NCBI RefSeq assembly: GCF_014356525.2
Contig: NC_052510.1
Coordinates: 17,775,999 to 17,839,998 of the forward strand
Direction: 5' to 3'
DNA length: 64,000 nt
Source of the DNA: Nilaparvata lugens
Taxonomy: Eukaryota > Arthropoda > Insecta > Hemiptera > Delphacidae
Shown: positions 23,008 through 34,779 of the stretch, piece by piece
How the letters are laid out: every line of letters starts with the position of its first letter
Numbering within the stretch: the stretch's first letter is position 1
Notes under the pieces: generated by a model
What the model was told of the DNA's origin: nothing
Seen by the model: the letters and a program-made list of their open reading frames with translations, nothing else
Database searches by the model: none
Made by a program: the position numbers and the translations under genes

Positions 23008-23307
23008 TTGTATATTTCTACAGTATCAATTGAGTCTTCATTATTTACACTTACCTCATTCATTTACTTTTTATTAGCATTACCTTGGGATGTGGAATTA
23101 AAGTTGTGAGTTGATTTTTTCAACTTGCTCATAGATGAGAAGTGATTTTTCTTGTTACAAGGAAAACAAAACTCACCATAAGCAGGACATTGATTAATGG
23201 CATGATTATTGCCACAATTCTAACATTTGTTTATGAATTTTCCATGTAGATTACCAGTATGATTTTTCGTCTTGGCGCTGAAATTGTTTCGATAATACGG
23301 ATTGCCA
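23008..23307 (-). pseudogene. Gypsy gag C-terminus with zinc knuckles
   Basis: Minus-strand translation gives a C-x2-C-x4-H-x4-C knuckle (NCGNNHAINQC) followed by PAYGEFCFPCNKKNHF, the paired-knuckle pattern of Mag-type gypsy gag, an RNA-binding nucleocapsid domain. The second codon of the first knuckle is a stop (TAG, minus strand, 23220-23222). The last Cys of the second knuckle is replaced (M-S-K). The gag frame can be followed to about 23,307 (NPYYRNNFSA) and then ends abruptly against the plus-strand element; the 5' part and 5' LTR are missing. Confidence 0.75.
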
Positions 23308-24176
23308 TTTGCAACCTCAACCGTTCATTGATCAAATAAAATTAGTACAAACTCTTGCACCCACCTCTTGGAGTATGTGGCGACTCCGTTTGACCAGCTT
23401 ACTAAGTGGCAAACCCCTGATGTTTTTTCGGAGTAGAGTTGTTTACATCATTGGAGGCGTTTATCGCTGTCTTCCTGGAACAGTATTGGAGCAGAAGTAA
23501 ACAGTTGGATGTACTAGCGGATATCATACCATGCGATTTCAATCCTAATTTAGATGGTGCATATACCACTTTCGTCACTGCCCTACAGTTCAAGAATTCT
23601 CAGCTGAACGAGCCAATAAACAAATCTGCCTTAGCAAGTATCATTTTAAAAAAGCTACCTTACCGAGTTAGAATGGTGCTCGCCACTCAACCAATAACCG
23701 ATTGTAAACAATTAATAAACCATCTATATGGCATACAATCTGTGATGGGAATACCAAATCACCGGTCAGATCAAATGTATACACAGAATCAACATGATTC
23801 AAAAATTGATCAATACACCAGTCAAGCTTATGAATCAGTACCATATGATCGCTCCCAATCTACTCCTCAATTTGAATGCTGCTATGATCATAAACAAAAT
23901 AATAATTGGAATAATAGAAGTTTTCAAAATTGCCCAACAAATCATTACCCACAGCAAAATAATCTAAGGAATTATTATGATGGCCAGGACCAATTAAACA
24001 CAAATAATGGTTATGCTCACAATAATTATAATAGAAATCATAAACTACCACCACATCAAATAAGTACAAACTACACATTAGCACATGCAACCAGATTAAA
24101 CCAACAAAGAACACAGAACCCAACACCTGATAATCCACCACCAGACACAGAGAAGACTACAGCTAAAAAATCATGA
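23308..24176 (+). pseudogene. Gag of a second Ty3/gypsy element
   Basis: The frame 23439-24176 reads AFIAVFLEQYWSR, ADIIPCDFNPN and KLPYRVRMVLATQP, like the capsid region of gypsy-type gag. It is followed by a Gln/Asn/Tyr-rich tail. Upstream residues (EYVATPFDQLTKWQTPDV) are in another frame with a stop near 23,437, and the N-terminus is missing where the element meets the minus-strand gypsy. No zinc knuckle was seen. The tail is strongly low-complexity and may bind nucleic acid in its place (inference). Confidence 0.7.
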
Positions 24177-24189
24177 CTATATGATACCC

Positions 24190-24779
24190 CCAATATAACG
24201 CATACAAGCTCTGATGAAACAAATAAAGAAAAGCCAGACACTTCAGCATCATATACCACCTTTAGGAATGATTTACCAGAAATTCTATTAGAAGAACCAG
24301 AAAAAGAATGCAGGATACCCGATACACAGATGCAAGCATATATCGATATCGAATTATATGGAATGAAGGTTCAAGCATTAGTAGATAGTGGTTCACAATG
24401 TAGCCTTATACAAGCAGATATATTTCAATGCCTAAAAGAAAAAACAAAATTAGCTATTCTACCACTAACAAATGTATATGTATCAGGTATCAGTCCAGGA
24501 CGGCGAATACATATAACTACCCAATTTTTACTGGAAATAGACCTTCAACAACAACAATTCGCTTATACATTTCTTGTATTACCTGTATCCGGTCCACACT
24601 TAATAATAGGCACAGATTTTCTCAAACATTTCCAAGCCTGTTTAAATTTCAAAACATTGAGATTCCACGCTTTTACCGAATCTGAATCACACGAAGTTAT
24701 AGTACCACTTGATTTGAAAAAACGCACTGAAGAAAGGTCATGCAAACAATCCATGGCAAGACCATATATTCAACGGTAG
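24190..24779 (+). pseudogene. Aspartic protease of the plus-strand gypsy
   Basis: The frame 24330-24779 contains the retropepsin active site ALVDSGSQCSLI (D19) and the C-terminal LIIGTDFLKHF flap/helix motif, spacing normal for a ~110-residue retroviral-type protease. It cleaves gag-pol polyproteins in related elements. Directly after KKRTEERSC the sequence jumps into the middle of RT, so the N-terminal RT fingers are deleted. Confidence 0.8.
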
Positions 24780-25700
24780 ATTTAAGTGCAGGATACTGGC
24801 AAGTACAAGTAGCACCGGAGTCGCATGACTATTTATCTTTTCTGTTCAATGGACGTAACTACAGGTTCACTCGTTTAGCATTTGGATTGCAAAATGCTAT
24901 GGCTATATTTATACAATGTCTGAGACAGGCGCTAGAATACGATATCGGAGACTAATGCATGCTATACGTGGACGATGGATTGATATCCTCACAAAATATA
25001 CGCGAGCATTGCCAGCATCTGGATACAGTATTTGATAGACTGATCAATTGCAGACTGAAACTGAAACTATCAAAGTGTGAATTTTTTGCAAACGAAGTAA
25101 AATACCTAGGACATATAATTACACCAACTGGCATATCACAGGACACAAATAAACTAGTAGCTATCAGACATTTTCCATCACCAATCAACCGCAAACAACT
25201 ACAAAAGTTTATTGGATTTCTACAGTTCTACCACTGCTTTAACAAACAAATGTCACACTACACCGCCCAGCTCAGTCACGTATTATCCAGCACCTAACCT
25301 TGGAGATGGACTGATAATGAAGAGGCCATATTTCAACAACTAAAAGAAGCATTCCTAAACTCTGTCGTACTGAAACATCCTAACATGAAGAAACCTTTTT
25401 CTTGAATGTTGATGCATCGGATTATGCGATAGGCACAGAGATTTTCCAAGAAGACATTGTTACTCGGCAACAAGATATTTATCAACACAGACCATAAAGC
25501 CTTAACATTTTTTAAAACAGCCAAATTAAATCACAACTGCTTATCCAGATGGTTCCTTGCACTTCAAGAGTATGATATTGAATTGACCCCTCTGCCAGGA
25601 AAGAAAAATCAGACTGCCGACTTTTTATCCAGAGAAATAGATGCCACATATTGTCAAGATACCAACCTGAAATGTTTCACAGTAAAGAACAGTGAAAGCA
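24740..25700 (+). pseudogene. RT (5'-deleted) and RNase H of the plus-strand gypsy
   Basis: RT resumes at YSTVDLSAGYWQV and continues through FTRLAFGLQNA to the catalytic YVDDGL at about 24,965; a TAA (24,953) sits just before it. The thumb (KCEFFANEVKYLGHIIT, KLQKFIGFLQFYHCF by frame) follows, then another stop near 25,295. RNase H is patchy: VDASDYAIG, a frame change near 25,440, then INTDHKALTFF and KKNQTADFLSR. Fingers (some 100-150 residues) and part of RNase H are absent. Clearly dead. Confidence 0.8.
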
Positions 25701-26688
25701 TACCATATCCCCCCAATATCCAACCACGAATTCACACTGCCATATTGACCCCTGAAAAAATCTGCATCGCACAATATGAAGACCCAAAACTATCCCAGAT
25801 CCGTGAACTGATGGAGGAAGGAGCTACTGAACTGCCCGACTACCTGCGACAGTACACCCGCTGCAAAGGATTTATGTTCCACCGACCAGCTTAGAATACT
25901 TACGACTGGCGCATAATAATTCCCACAAACATAGAAACAGACTTGATAAAAGAAGCCCACAAACATATTGGACATTTTGGAGCAATGAAGACCCACCACA
26001 TGCTAAAGGAAAGTTGTTACTTCAAAAACATGCATAAAAAAGTGACCAAAATAATAAAAGCTTGCGATATATGCCAGAAAGCCAAATATATGCAATACCA
26101 CATCAGAGGCGAAAAAAATCCCATTCTACCTAGTACACCACTGGAATTAATATCAGTGGATATATATGGTCCATTACCTATGGCCCAATATGAAAAGAAA
26201 TACATATTCGTGCTCACATGTATTTTCTCAAAATATACAATGCTATTTCCCATAGGTAAATTAACAGGAGAAGCCTTGGCCCGATGCGTAACAGGAAGAT
26301 GGACTAATGAAGTAGGAAAGCCTAAACGCATCCTATCCGACAATGCAACCTATTTCTGTAGCAAGCAGTGAAAGAAATACTTCACCTGGCTCATATTAAA
26401 TGGTCGAGAACTTCTCTTTATAACCCCAGCGCTAATCCCGTGGAGCAACTTATGGCAGAGATCTCTCATTTTATGCGGACTTACTGTAATGAAAAACATC
26501 AACAATGGGTTGAATACTTATCATTTTTAGAGAAATGTTATAATAATAGCCTAAACGAAAGCACTGGTCATACTCCTTATGAAATCATGTCTAGTAGAAG
26601 AAACGATACATTTATCGAAAAATTAATTGATTTTCCAAGCTCAGAAATAAATGAGCCAACAAGTTCAAAAATCCATGATGTTGGCTAA
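25700..26688 (+). pseudogene. Integrase of the plus-strand gypsy
   Basis: The frame 25943-26371 holds the zinc-binding part (H6/H8/H11 candidates, C41-x2-C44 in CDICQK), then D73 in SVDIYGPLP and D133 in LSDNATYF. A stop near 26,370 is bridged in another frame (26368-26688), which supplies the third acid in NPSANPVEQLM. The residues around it match a gypsy-type D,D-35-E core. Ends at TSSKIHDVG with no clear chromodomain or GPY/F module. Confidence 0.8.
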
Positions 26689-26811
26689 CCACCATGAAAA
26701 TCATGAAAATTAAATTTTTATTTTCTTGGAATCCATTAATTAATCTCAGAAAATCCATGTGATGCTAAACATTCATGAAAATCTTGATAAATTCGAAATT
26801 TTATAAAACAG

Positions 26812-28770
26812 TGCTCGAATATAAAATAACTAGCTCGTTCGAAAGGTCATAAATATTAAGAATTAATACAAACTTGTGCAAGTCTTAAGAGGTATAAGAA
26901 ATATTTATTAAATAAGAATAAGTCAATTTACATATCCAAGGTACACAAATTAAGGAATATTAAATTCTCATCTTGTAAACAAAACGCTCACCCAATCATT
27001 GATTCTATATAATAATTTTCAATAATATAATGTAGCTCTTGTTCACTGGATAAATTGATTTATCTATTTCCACAGAGGCCAAACCTTCGGCCCTGAGAGA
27101 TATATATGTTATTGAGAAATATACTGGAAATACAGAATATTATATTTATAATCTATGATCTATCAATTTATCATTCTATGATTCATGAAATAAGATATAA
27201 GTGAGATTACCGAAATCAACAAGCAACAGCAAGTCGATACCAAAGCTGCATGCAAATAAATGCATATATAAATGAATTGAAAAGCACATGGTGAATTTCG
27301 TGCTATAGAGCTAAAGAATAGTGTACTGGTCTGTGATATTTTATCTTGATATATTTATTCTTGTTTTCATTGTATATTTTGTTGCTCTATATATTTTCTA
27401 TATTGATCTGACTTTAATATTATTCATACAATATATGTATCAAATTTTTTATGGTGTACCATTCATTTTATTCCCCAATACCACAGAGTACAAATCACAT
27501 ATCTATTTATTAATTAATTATCAGTATTAAATTATTAAGAGAGTTACCATCCAATTATCAGTAATAGAATAACTGGTTTTCACAGCCATATACTGTGTTG
27601 TTGATTAAATCTCTGAAAATAATACTTTCCAGAATTTCTATAAATTGTCCAAGCAATAATTTGCAAGAGCTCCTGAGTGAGTTTATAAGATTTTAGCGAA
27701 ATTGTATTCTAGAAAACCACGACCAGATTTATATAATTTAACTCTCATGCTTTACCGATTGCAGCCAAGCCAAGGCAAATCGTTATTCATTAAAAAATAA
27801 TGTCAGAACTACAAACTGAAAATTATGCACTGTAGTAAAACCTGACACCATGTTTATCCAATGTGTAGGTCATAAGTGATAATTAAATTGACGAGATTTA
27901 TAATTATAACTTCAATTTATTAGAACAATATTTACAAGCTCCAAACTGTGGAGACATTCCAAGAGCGACTAGTACAATGAGCATGGAGGCTATTTAACAA
28001 TGATGTAGTAGCACACTAGAGTGCTCTCATCAACACTAATCTGTGATCAGGTTTTTTACTGAACGTAAAAAGAACCCGATGGAATTGATCAGTGGCTTTG
28101 AACTCAACCAACGATAGGGGAGTGATAATTATTTGTGTAGGTCTTCTGAAGACCATTATCTACAGCTGGTACCAATCAACTACACTTCAACTCCAACTAC
28201 CGTTGCAATACCAGTAGCCTACACAATTTATCATTAGGGTGACGTGTTTATTACAGCTGGTAACTTTAGATGCTGAATCATATTATCGCAATATGATCTT
28301 GAATCATGATCATCTTTCCGTTCTTCGGTAGCCGCTGGGCCGACAATTTCGAAAACATAGGTCTGTAAAATGGATTAATAAATAATCATTATTAGCCACC
28401 CTATAAAAATTTCTGGTCAGAAACCATCCCCAATATTCACGCAACATATTCCCAAGTTTCATGCCGTTATGTCAAGTATTTTTCGAGTCATAGGGAACAA
28501 CACACAAACAGACATTCATTTATATATAAGATGGAAGATTTCATTCGGCTCAAACAAAAGCCTCTCTAAAAGGAGGTAGAATGATGGTAGAATGATAAGG
28601 TTGACAACTTTAAGTTGTGTTGTTTTAATTTTTTTTTTCAAATCACTTTCAAAAAGTTCATGTAGTACCTACTATTGTGTTTGAGACACTTCTGGCGCTA
28701 TCATAGTTTCACAACTTCCCTGTTGACACTCCTATCTCTTGCAGTCGTTAACCATATCTATAATAAATTA
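26812..28770 (-). repeat. ~2-kb direct repeat, left copy (probable 3' LTR)
   Basis: Near-identical to 30,530-32,526 from TGCTCGA to ATAATAAATTA. Both copies hold a solo gypsy LTR with its flanks. I read the pair as LTRs of a minus-strand element because a tRNA-primer-like site abuts the inner end of the right copy. The left copy's inner (3' untranslated) neighbour shows no clear polypurine tract, so simple segmental duplication remains possible. A TATATATAG-type dispersed repeat end lies near 28,510. Confidence 0.65.
27862..28035 (-). repeat. Solo LTR of the small gypsy family
   Basis: Same TGTGTAGG...CATCAACA sequence as the LTR at 16,088-16,266, here 174 bp with no internal region. Flanks are CCAA and CTAA, a target duplication with one change. 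Solo LTRs arise by recombination between the two LTRs of a complete insertion. Confidence 0.85.
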
Positions 28771-30529
28771 CCTTAAAATGTGGAAATTATGACGAATAGG
28801 TTAACTTGTATCGCTCGAATAGAAGCTAGGAAATTATGACGTCAAAAAAGCGGAAATCTGAAATTCAGTCAGCCGGCCAAAGCCACCTAGATCCAGTATG
28901 CAGCTCTTATATATATGTTATGAAAAGTATTGTACCCAAAAAGCTATTTATATGTTATTTAATGTATCTATTAATGTAATATATTTATTTATATGTTCTA
29001 TAATATTATTACCATTGTTTATACCATGTTGTTACCGAGAAACCTCAATTGAAATGAGTTACCATAAAAGCCCAAACCAATGTATAGCAAAAAGAAGAAT
29101 TTGTACCTGATTTTATAGAACATTGTTAATATTTGGAGACCAAGAAATTGTAATGAAGTATGAGCCCCAAAATTGTTAATTGAAACTTTTCTTGAAAGGA
29201 ATTTATTGTATGAGAATCAGATGTTTATTGTATGAAGATAAGTTGGTACCACTGCAAGTGGAAGATTTGAAAGTACTGTATTATGTTGTAGAGGAGGAAA
29301 TGTATTCAAGATGTTTTATTTGTGATATTTTTGTGTTCATAAGGAGGAATTTTGTTATTGTTTTGATGGAGATTTAAGGGGAGCGTAAGCAGATAAGGTC
29401 TGCGAATTATTATGATAATATTTGAAAGTGTTTTTGGTGGATATTTATAGGTTATGTTGATATGTTGAAGAAAGAATTTGTATTAAAAACATTGTTGATT
29501 CTCAAAATATTTTGAATTCAAATTCGGGGGCGCGTGTAACATATTAAAATATGATGGGCGAGCAAAATCACTATTTGGGAGAATTTTATAGGTCTGAAAT
29601 AGCTAGTCTAGTATCGCCAATTGTGATAACGATTATTAAAAGATTAGATAATATCAGGTATCACGGCTAAAATTAGAACAGCCGAATAGAGAAAGAAAGT
29701 TATTTGCTACTTATATTATATTATATAAAGTATTGGAAAATTTGAGGTTAGGCTTAAAATACCTACTGATCGGCGACATAATGATCGATCAAGTCATAAC
29801 GTAAAATCTAGCCAGACACCTTGGCAGAAAGTTATTGTAACCAAATGATATGCAACTAGAGGACTTTAAAAAAGCACATGGCATAAATTAGAGTATTAAG
29901 GAAATAGGAGGTTCCTAGGCGCATGTATACCGTAGTGAATTTGCATGAACCAATAAAATTGTAGTAATTGATGGGCGGCAATAGAGAGCCGATTCAAATG
30001 TATTTATAAATATTTCTATAAATGATAAGATTTTGTAAATTTTTATCATTCAGTTTATGTATTAGATATGGCCTGAGTACATATAAAATATCATATGTAT
30101 GATATAGGTAATAATTTAGTAGATTGGCACGGACTATTTGAAACTTTAAATGGCGTGGTAACGGATTATTTAAATTTATGTAAATTTGCAAGTCGGAAAT
30201 GAAAATTGTGGAAATAAAAGTAGAACCTACCCACTTGCCTGCGAGACACCACTATGGAAGGACACTAAAATTTTGTAGAGCACAAAACCCTTTATTACAT
30301 TGTACTTTTTAAAGACTTAAAGTTTAAATTCATTCATTAATTTTCTATAAGACTTAGTGATGCTGCATTAAAGCGAAAGTCATTAAATATTTATTTAATC
30401 CCTGGGAGAAGACGACTTCGGCCACCAAAAATCTAGGACTACCAGGAAATTCGGATCGCCGCCAACAGCTTATAAAAATTCAGCACCTGAGTGATAAATA
30501 GTCGAAATATAAAGTTAGGGCGCCATCAG
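28771..30529. other. Core between the 2-kb direct repeats
   Basis: 1.76 kb of AT-rich DNA holds no RT, integrase or protease motif on either strand; the longest ORFs are 60-70 residues without family resemblance. A phrase CGGGGGCGCG-TGTAACATATT at about 29,526 looks like a polypurine/LTR start, but no partner copy exists. If the repeats are LTRs, this is the internal region of a non-autonomous element. Confidence 0.5.
30514..30525 (-). other. Candidate tRNA primer-binding site
   Basis: On the minus strand TGGCGCCCTAAC lies four to six bases after the end of the right 2-kb repeat. TGG at the 5' side and the match to the 3' end of an insect tRNA-Lys (CCA-terminated, complement TGGCGCCCAAC) fit a gypsy-type primer site. 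The 8.5-kb LTR element at 46.5 kb carries TGGCGCCCAACAG in the same place. Confidence 0.5.
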
Positions 30530-32526
30530 TGCTTCGAGTGAAATAAATATAAAAGCTAGCTCGTCGGAAAGGTCATAAATATTAAGAATTAATACAAAAC
30601 TTGTGCAAGTCTTAAGAGGGTGTAAGAAATATTTTATTAAATAAGAATAAGTCAATTTACATATCCAAAGGTACACAAATTAAAGGAATATTAAATTCTC
30701 ATCTTGTAAAACAAACGCTCACCCAATCATTGATTCTATATAATAATTTCTATAATATAATGTAGCTCTTGTTCACTGGATAAATTGATTTATCTATTTC
30801 CATCAGAGGCCAAACCTTCTGCCCTGAGAGATATATATGTTATTGAGAAATATACTGGAAATTACAGAAATTATTATATTTATAATCTATGATCTATCAA
30901 TTTATCATTCTATGATTCATGAAATAAGATATAAAGTGAGATTACCGAAATCAAACAAGCAACAGCAAGTCGATACCAAAGCTGCATGCAAATAAATGCA
31001 TATTATCAATGAATTGAAAAGCACATGGTGAAGTTTCGTGCTATAGAGCTGAAGAATAGTGTACTGGTCTGTGATATTTTATCTTGATATATTTATTCTT
31101 GTTTTCATTGTATATTTTGTTGCTCTATATATTTTCTATATTGATCTGACTTTAATATTTATTCATACAATATATGTATCAAATTTTTTATGGTGTACCA
31201 TTCATTTTATTCCCCAATACCACAGAGTACAAATCACATATCTATTTATTAATTAATTATCAGTATTAAATTATTAAGAGGGTTACCATCCAATTTTATC
31301 AGTAATAGAATAATCTGGTTTTCACAGCCATATACTGTGTTGTTGATTAAATCTCTGAAAATAATACTTTCCAGAAATTTCTATAAATTGTCCAAGCAAT
31401 AATTTGCAAGAGCTCCTGAGTGAGTTTATAAAGATTTTAGCGAAATTGTATTCTAGAAAACCACGACCAGATTTATATAATTTAACTCTCATGCTTTACC
31501 GATTGCAGCCAAGCCAAGGCAAATCGTTATTCATTAAAAAATAATGTCAGAACTACAAACTGAAAATTATGCACTGTAGTAAAACCTGACACCATGTTTA
31601 TCTAATGTGTAGGTCATAAGTGATAATTAAATTGACGAGATTTATAATTATAACTTCAATTTATTAGAACAATATTTACAAGCTCCAAACTGTGGAGACA
31701 TTCCAAGAGCGACTAGTACAATGAGCATGGAGGCTATTTAACAATGATGTAGTAGCACACTAGAGTGCTCTCATCAACACTAATCTGTGATCAGGTTTTT
31801 TACTGAACGTAAAAAGAACCCGATGGAATTGATCAGTGGCTTTGAACTCAACCAACGATAGGGGAGTGATAATTATTTGTGTAGGTCTTCTGAAGAACCA
31901 TTATCTACAGCTGGTACCAATCAACTACACTTCAACTCCAAACTACCGTTGCAATACCAGTAGCCTACACAATTTATCATTAGGGTGACGTGTTTATTAC
32001 AGCTGGTAACTTTAGATGCTGAATCATATTATCGCAATATGATCTTGAATCATGATCATCTTTCCGTTCTTCGGTAGCCGCTGGGCCGACAATTTCGAAA
32101 ACATAGGTCTGTAAAATGGATTAATAAATAATCATTATTAGCCACCCTATAAAAATTTCTGGTCAGAAACCATCCCCAATATTCACACAACATATTCCCA
32201 AAGTTTCATGCCGTTATGTCAAGTATTTTTCGAGTCATAGGGAACAAACACACAAACAGACATTCATTTATATATATATAGAAGATGGAAGATTTCATTC
32301 GGCTCAAACAAAAGCCTCTCTAAAAGGAGGTAGAATGATGGTAGAATGATAAGGTTGACAACTTTAAGTTGTGTTGTTTTAATTTTTTTTTTCAAATCAC
32401 TTTCAAAAAGTTCATGTAGTACCTACTATTGTGTTTGAGACACTTCTGGCGCTATCATAGTTTCACAACTTCCCTGTTCGACACTCCTATCTCTTGCAGT
32501 CGTTAACCATATCTATAATAAAATTA
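30530..32526 (-). repeat. ~2-kb direct repeat, right copy (probable 5' LTR)
   Basis: Second copy of 26,812-28,770. Differences are mainly single-base gains in homopolymers (for example CAGAAATTATT against CAGAATATT). Ends with ATAATAAAATTA, after which the two copies diverge completely. Confidence 0.65.
31606..31779 (-). repeat. Solo LTR of the small gypsy family, second copy
   Basis: Same as 27,862-28,035, with an exact 4-bp target duplication CTAA at 31,602-31,605 and 31,780-31,783. It occupies the same position inside the 2-kb repeat as the first solo LTR, so it predates the duplication of that repeat. Confidence 0.9.
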
Positions 32527-32559
32527 AGAGTTGGCTTATACACGTAAAGGATAGGAAAA

Positions 32560-32755
32560 TTAAGTTTGACGCATCATCACGTCTGAACTACTGGACTAAT
32601 TAACTTGAAATTTTGCAAATAGGCTAGATTCTTGATTAACCAAGGATGGTTATAGGCCTATTTTAAATTCTTCAAAATTTCATTACGTCAAGTTTTCAGA
32701 TTATCAAGTTTGAAAATAGATCCTTGCGAAGCACGGGTTCCTGCAAGTAATACTG
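32560..32755 (+). mobile_element. Possible Helitron-like 3' end, decayed
   Basis: The segment ends CCTTGCGAAGCACGG, a short hairpin (stem damaged at one base), then GTTCCTGCAAGT. Helitrons end with a short GC hairpin about 10 bp before CTRR-T; here CAAG would be a mutated CTAG. The preceding AACTTGAAATTTTGCA phrase resembles that of the 12,440-12,850 repeat. Low certainty, no rolling-circle transposase. Confidence 0.35.
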
Positions 32756-33529
32756 TAAATACATGACCAATAATCTATTTCAATATTTATTTTGTTGTAT
32801 CAGAGCCAAACTGGGGAAGCAGCGCCTTTTGATGTGGGTTGCAGTCCCGAATGTAAAATTGAACAGGTATGTGCAACTGATTCACACTACAATTATTTCA
32901 ATCATTTATTGGAATATTCTATCATCTCATACCATTTAATATTTCCAATATTGAAATATTTTTCCACTTTTTAGAACAGTATTGATTGAATTCCATTCTA
33001 GTTTTGAATATTTTTGATTTTCGATATGATAAAATCCGAGGTTTATGCTTCACTTCATCTATGAAGTTGAATAGTTATATGATAGGTTGGAATGAGAAAA
33101 AAATAAGTTATTTGCTGTGGACTTTCATGTAGTAGAGGTGACTGCTTGAGGAAAGCTCCACTACTAACAGTTTTGAGCTTGAAAAACAATTCCCGTTGTC
33201 TCGTAACTAAACTTGAACTATAGCTCCATTCATCTTTAATCATCATCCCTCTCTTCACCAATTCACAATTCCAGGGCTTATGTGGGTGTTATCTTAAAAA
33301 AACTTTCACTATAAGCTACGTTAACCTGCTTCTATTAAGTTTCTCCCGTACTCAGTACGTAAATTGGATTACAAGACTCCTGTGTTTGATATTGTGCGAT
33401 ATTAAACGATAAGAAAAAATTGAAAATTAGATGCTCTAAAGGCTTCGAAAATAACGTAATAACCGACTTGATCACCATAAACTAGATAAGAATAAAGGAT
33501 GAGCCCCACTTTTCAATTTGAAAGAGAAA
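32756..33529. other. AT-rich non-coding DNA
   Basis: Nothing recognisable was seen. Confidence 0.4.
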
Positions 33530-33790
33530 TTATTCTCTCATAATCCGCTCTTCTATGTAATCTTCTTATCAGGCCGGCTCGTACTAATCATTCCGCGTCG
33601 TCTGATTACAAAGAGCAGTCTTCGCTCGCTGAAAACAAAATCTGGTGATAAGGCTGCATGATAGGACCAATTGTATTCCAGTTGAGATTAGCGCCATTCT
33701 TTCTGATCCGGCTAATCTTAATTACTTCGACGAGTTGAATTAGAATTCAATCACAGTCGTCGTGACTCCACGACCGAATTGGAATGCTTC
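33530..33790. promoter_or_regulatory. Candidate conserved regulatory island
   Basis: Complex, non-repetitive sequence with several homeodomain words (CATAATCCGC, CTGATTACAAAG, GGCTAATCTTAATTAC, GAATTAGAATTC) and TCGTCGTGACTCCACGACC. No ORF continues through it. Composition only; comparison with related genomes would decide. Confidence 0.3.
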
Positions 33791-34779
33791 TGGAGAGATA
33801 AAAATGTTTTACTGAATCAAGATATACCAAATCGATTCATTTCCTCTGATTCTAATAGATTTTTCAAAATAATTATCTATCTATCTATTGATGCTAGAGC
33901 TACAATAGAGTGGTGACACTTGAAAAATGTTTTTTTTTTACTCACAGTATCGTTTATTCTTAGTCATATTCGTATCTTAGTTGACAAAGATTGGATCAAT
34001 CAATATTAAGTACAAATCGAGGCTATCTCAGCCCATTCATATTTCCTTAATAATTATTATTTGCAGTATCAAATGCATTTCATGTAAAAAAAAGTCATCA
34101 CTTATTCGATAAAATGTATTTGAGAGGGGGTGTTCCACACGATTCAATCGCTTATTGAAATTTGAAACCTCAAATGACCTTGCAAGAGAAATCATGGTCA
34201 AGTTGAGGTGTGGGAGTAGCATTTAAGACGTAATTTGGACCTTCAATAAGAACAATAAACCCTGATTTATTGAAAAACTCTAGTCTTACTACTTGAGAAG
34301 TAACTGAAATTGAGACTACCAGTATGTGATTACGTGATTGATATAATTTACATACTGTTTGATTTACTAGGTGCTTACACACTCGATAATTTGGTATGAA
34401 TTCACTCTATAATTTGGTATGTTTGAGTGATTGGTATGAGTAATGCGATAATCTTGGTATGAGTTTGAAATTATATTGATTTGAACATTTTCTTGATGAA
34501 ATCAGGTTCTTATCCCACTTGAAACTTGATAAGCTTCTACAAATATATCTCATTACTTTACAGCTTGATAGCCGTTCTTCATAAACTTGATACTGGTTTG
34601 GAGTTGGCACGAAAACAAAATTATATATTGGCGAAAATATGAAGTACCTTAGTATTGATGCTAGTTTTCACTCCACTTGACCTTCTTGTAGCTCTGTGTT
34701 TTCCTTATTGTAAATGCTGGCACAAGCCACATAGAACGGTTACAATCTAAGGACTCCTCAACCACCATCTGCATGACAA
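33791..34779. other. AT-rich non-coding DNA
   Basis: Near 34,390-34,470 the phrase TTGGTATGA recurs four times at irregular intervals; otherwise nothing was seen. Confidence 0.4.

Noticed and set aside
29526..30467. Possible LTR starting TGTAACATATT after CGGGGGCGCG and ending near CGCCGCCAACA
   Set aside because: No second copy, no primer site after it and no target duplication; the 2-kb repeats explain the locus better.
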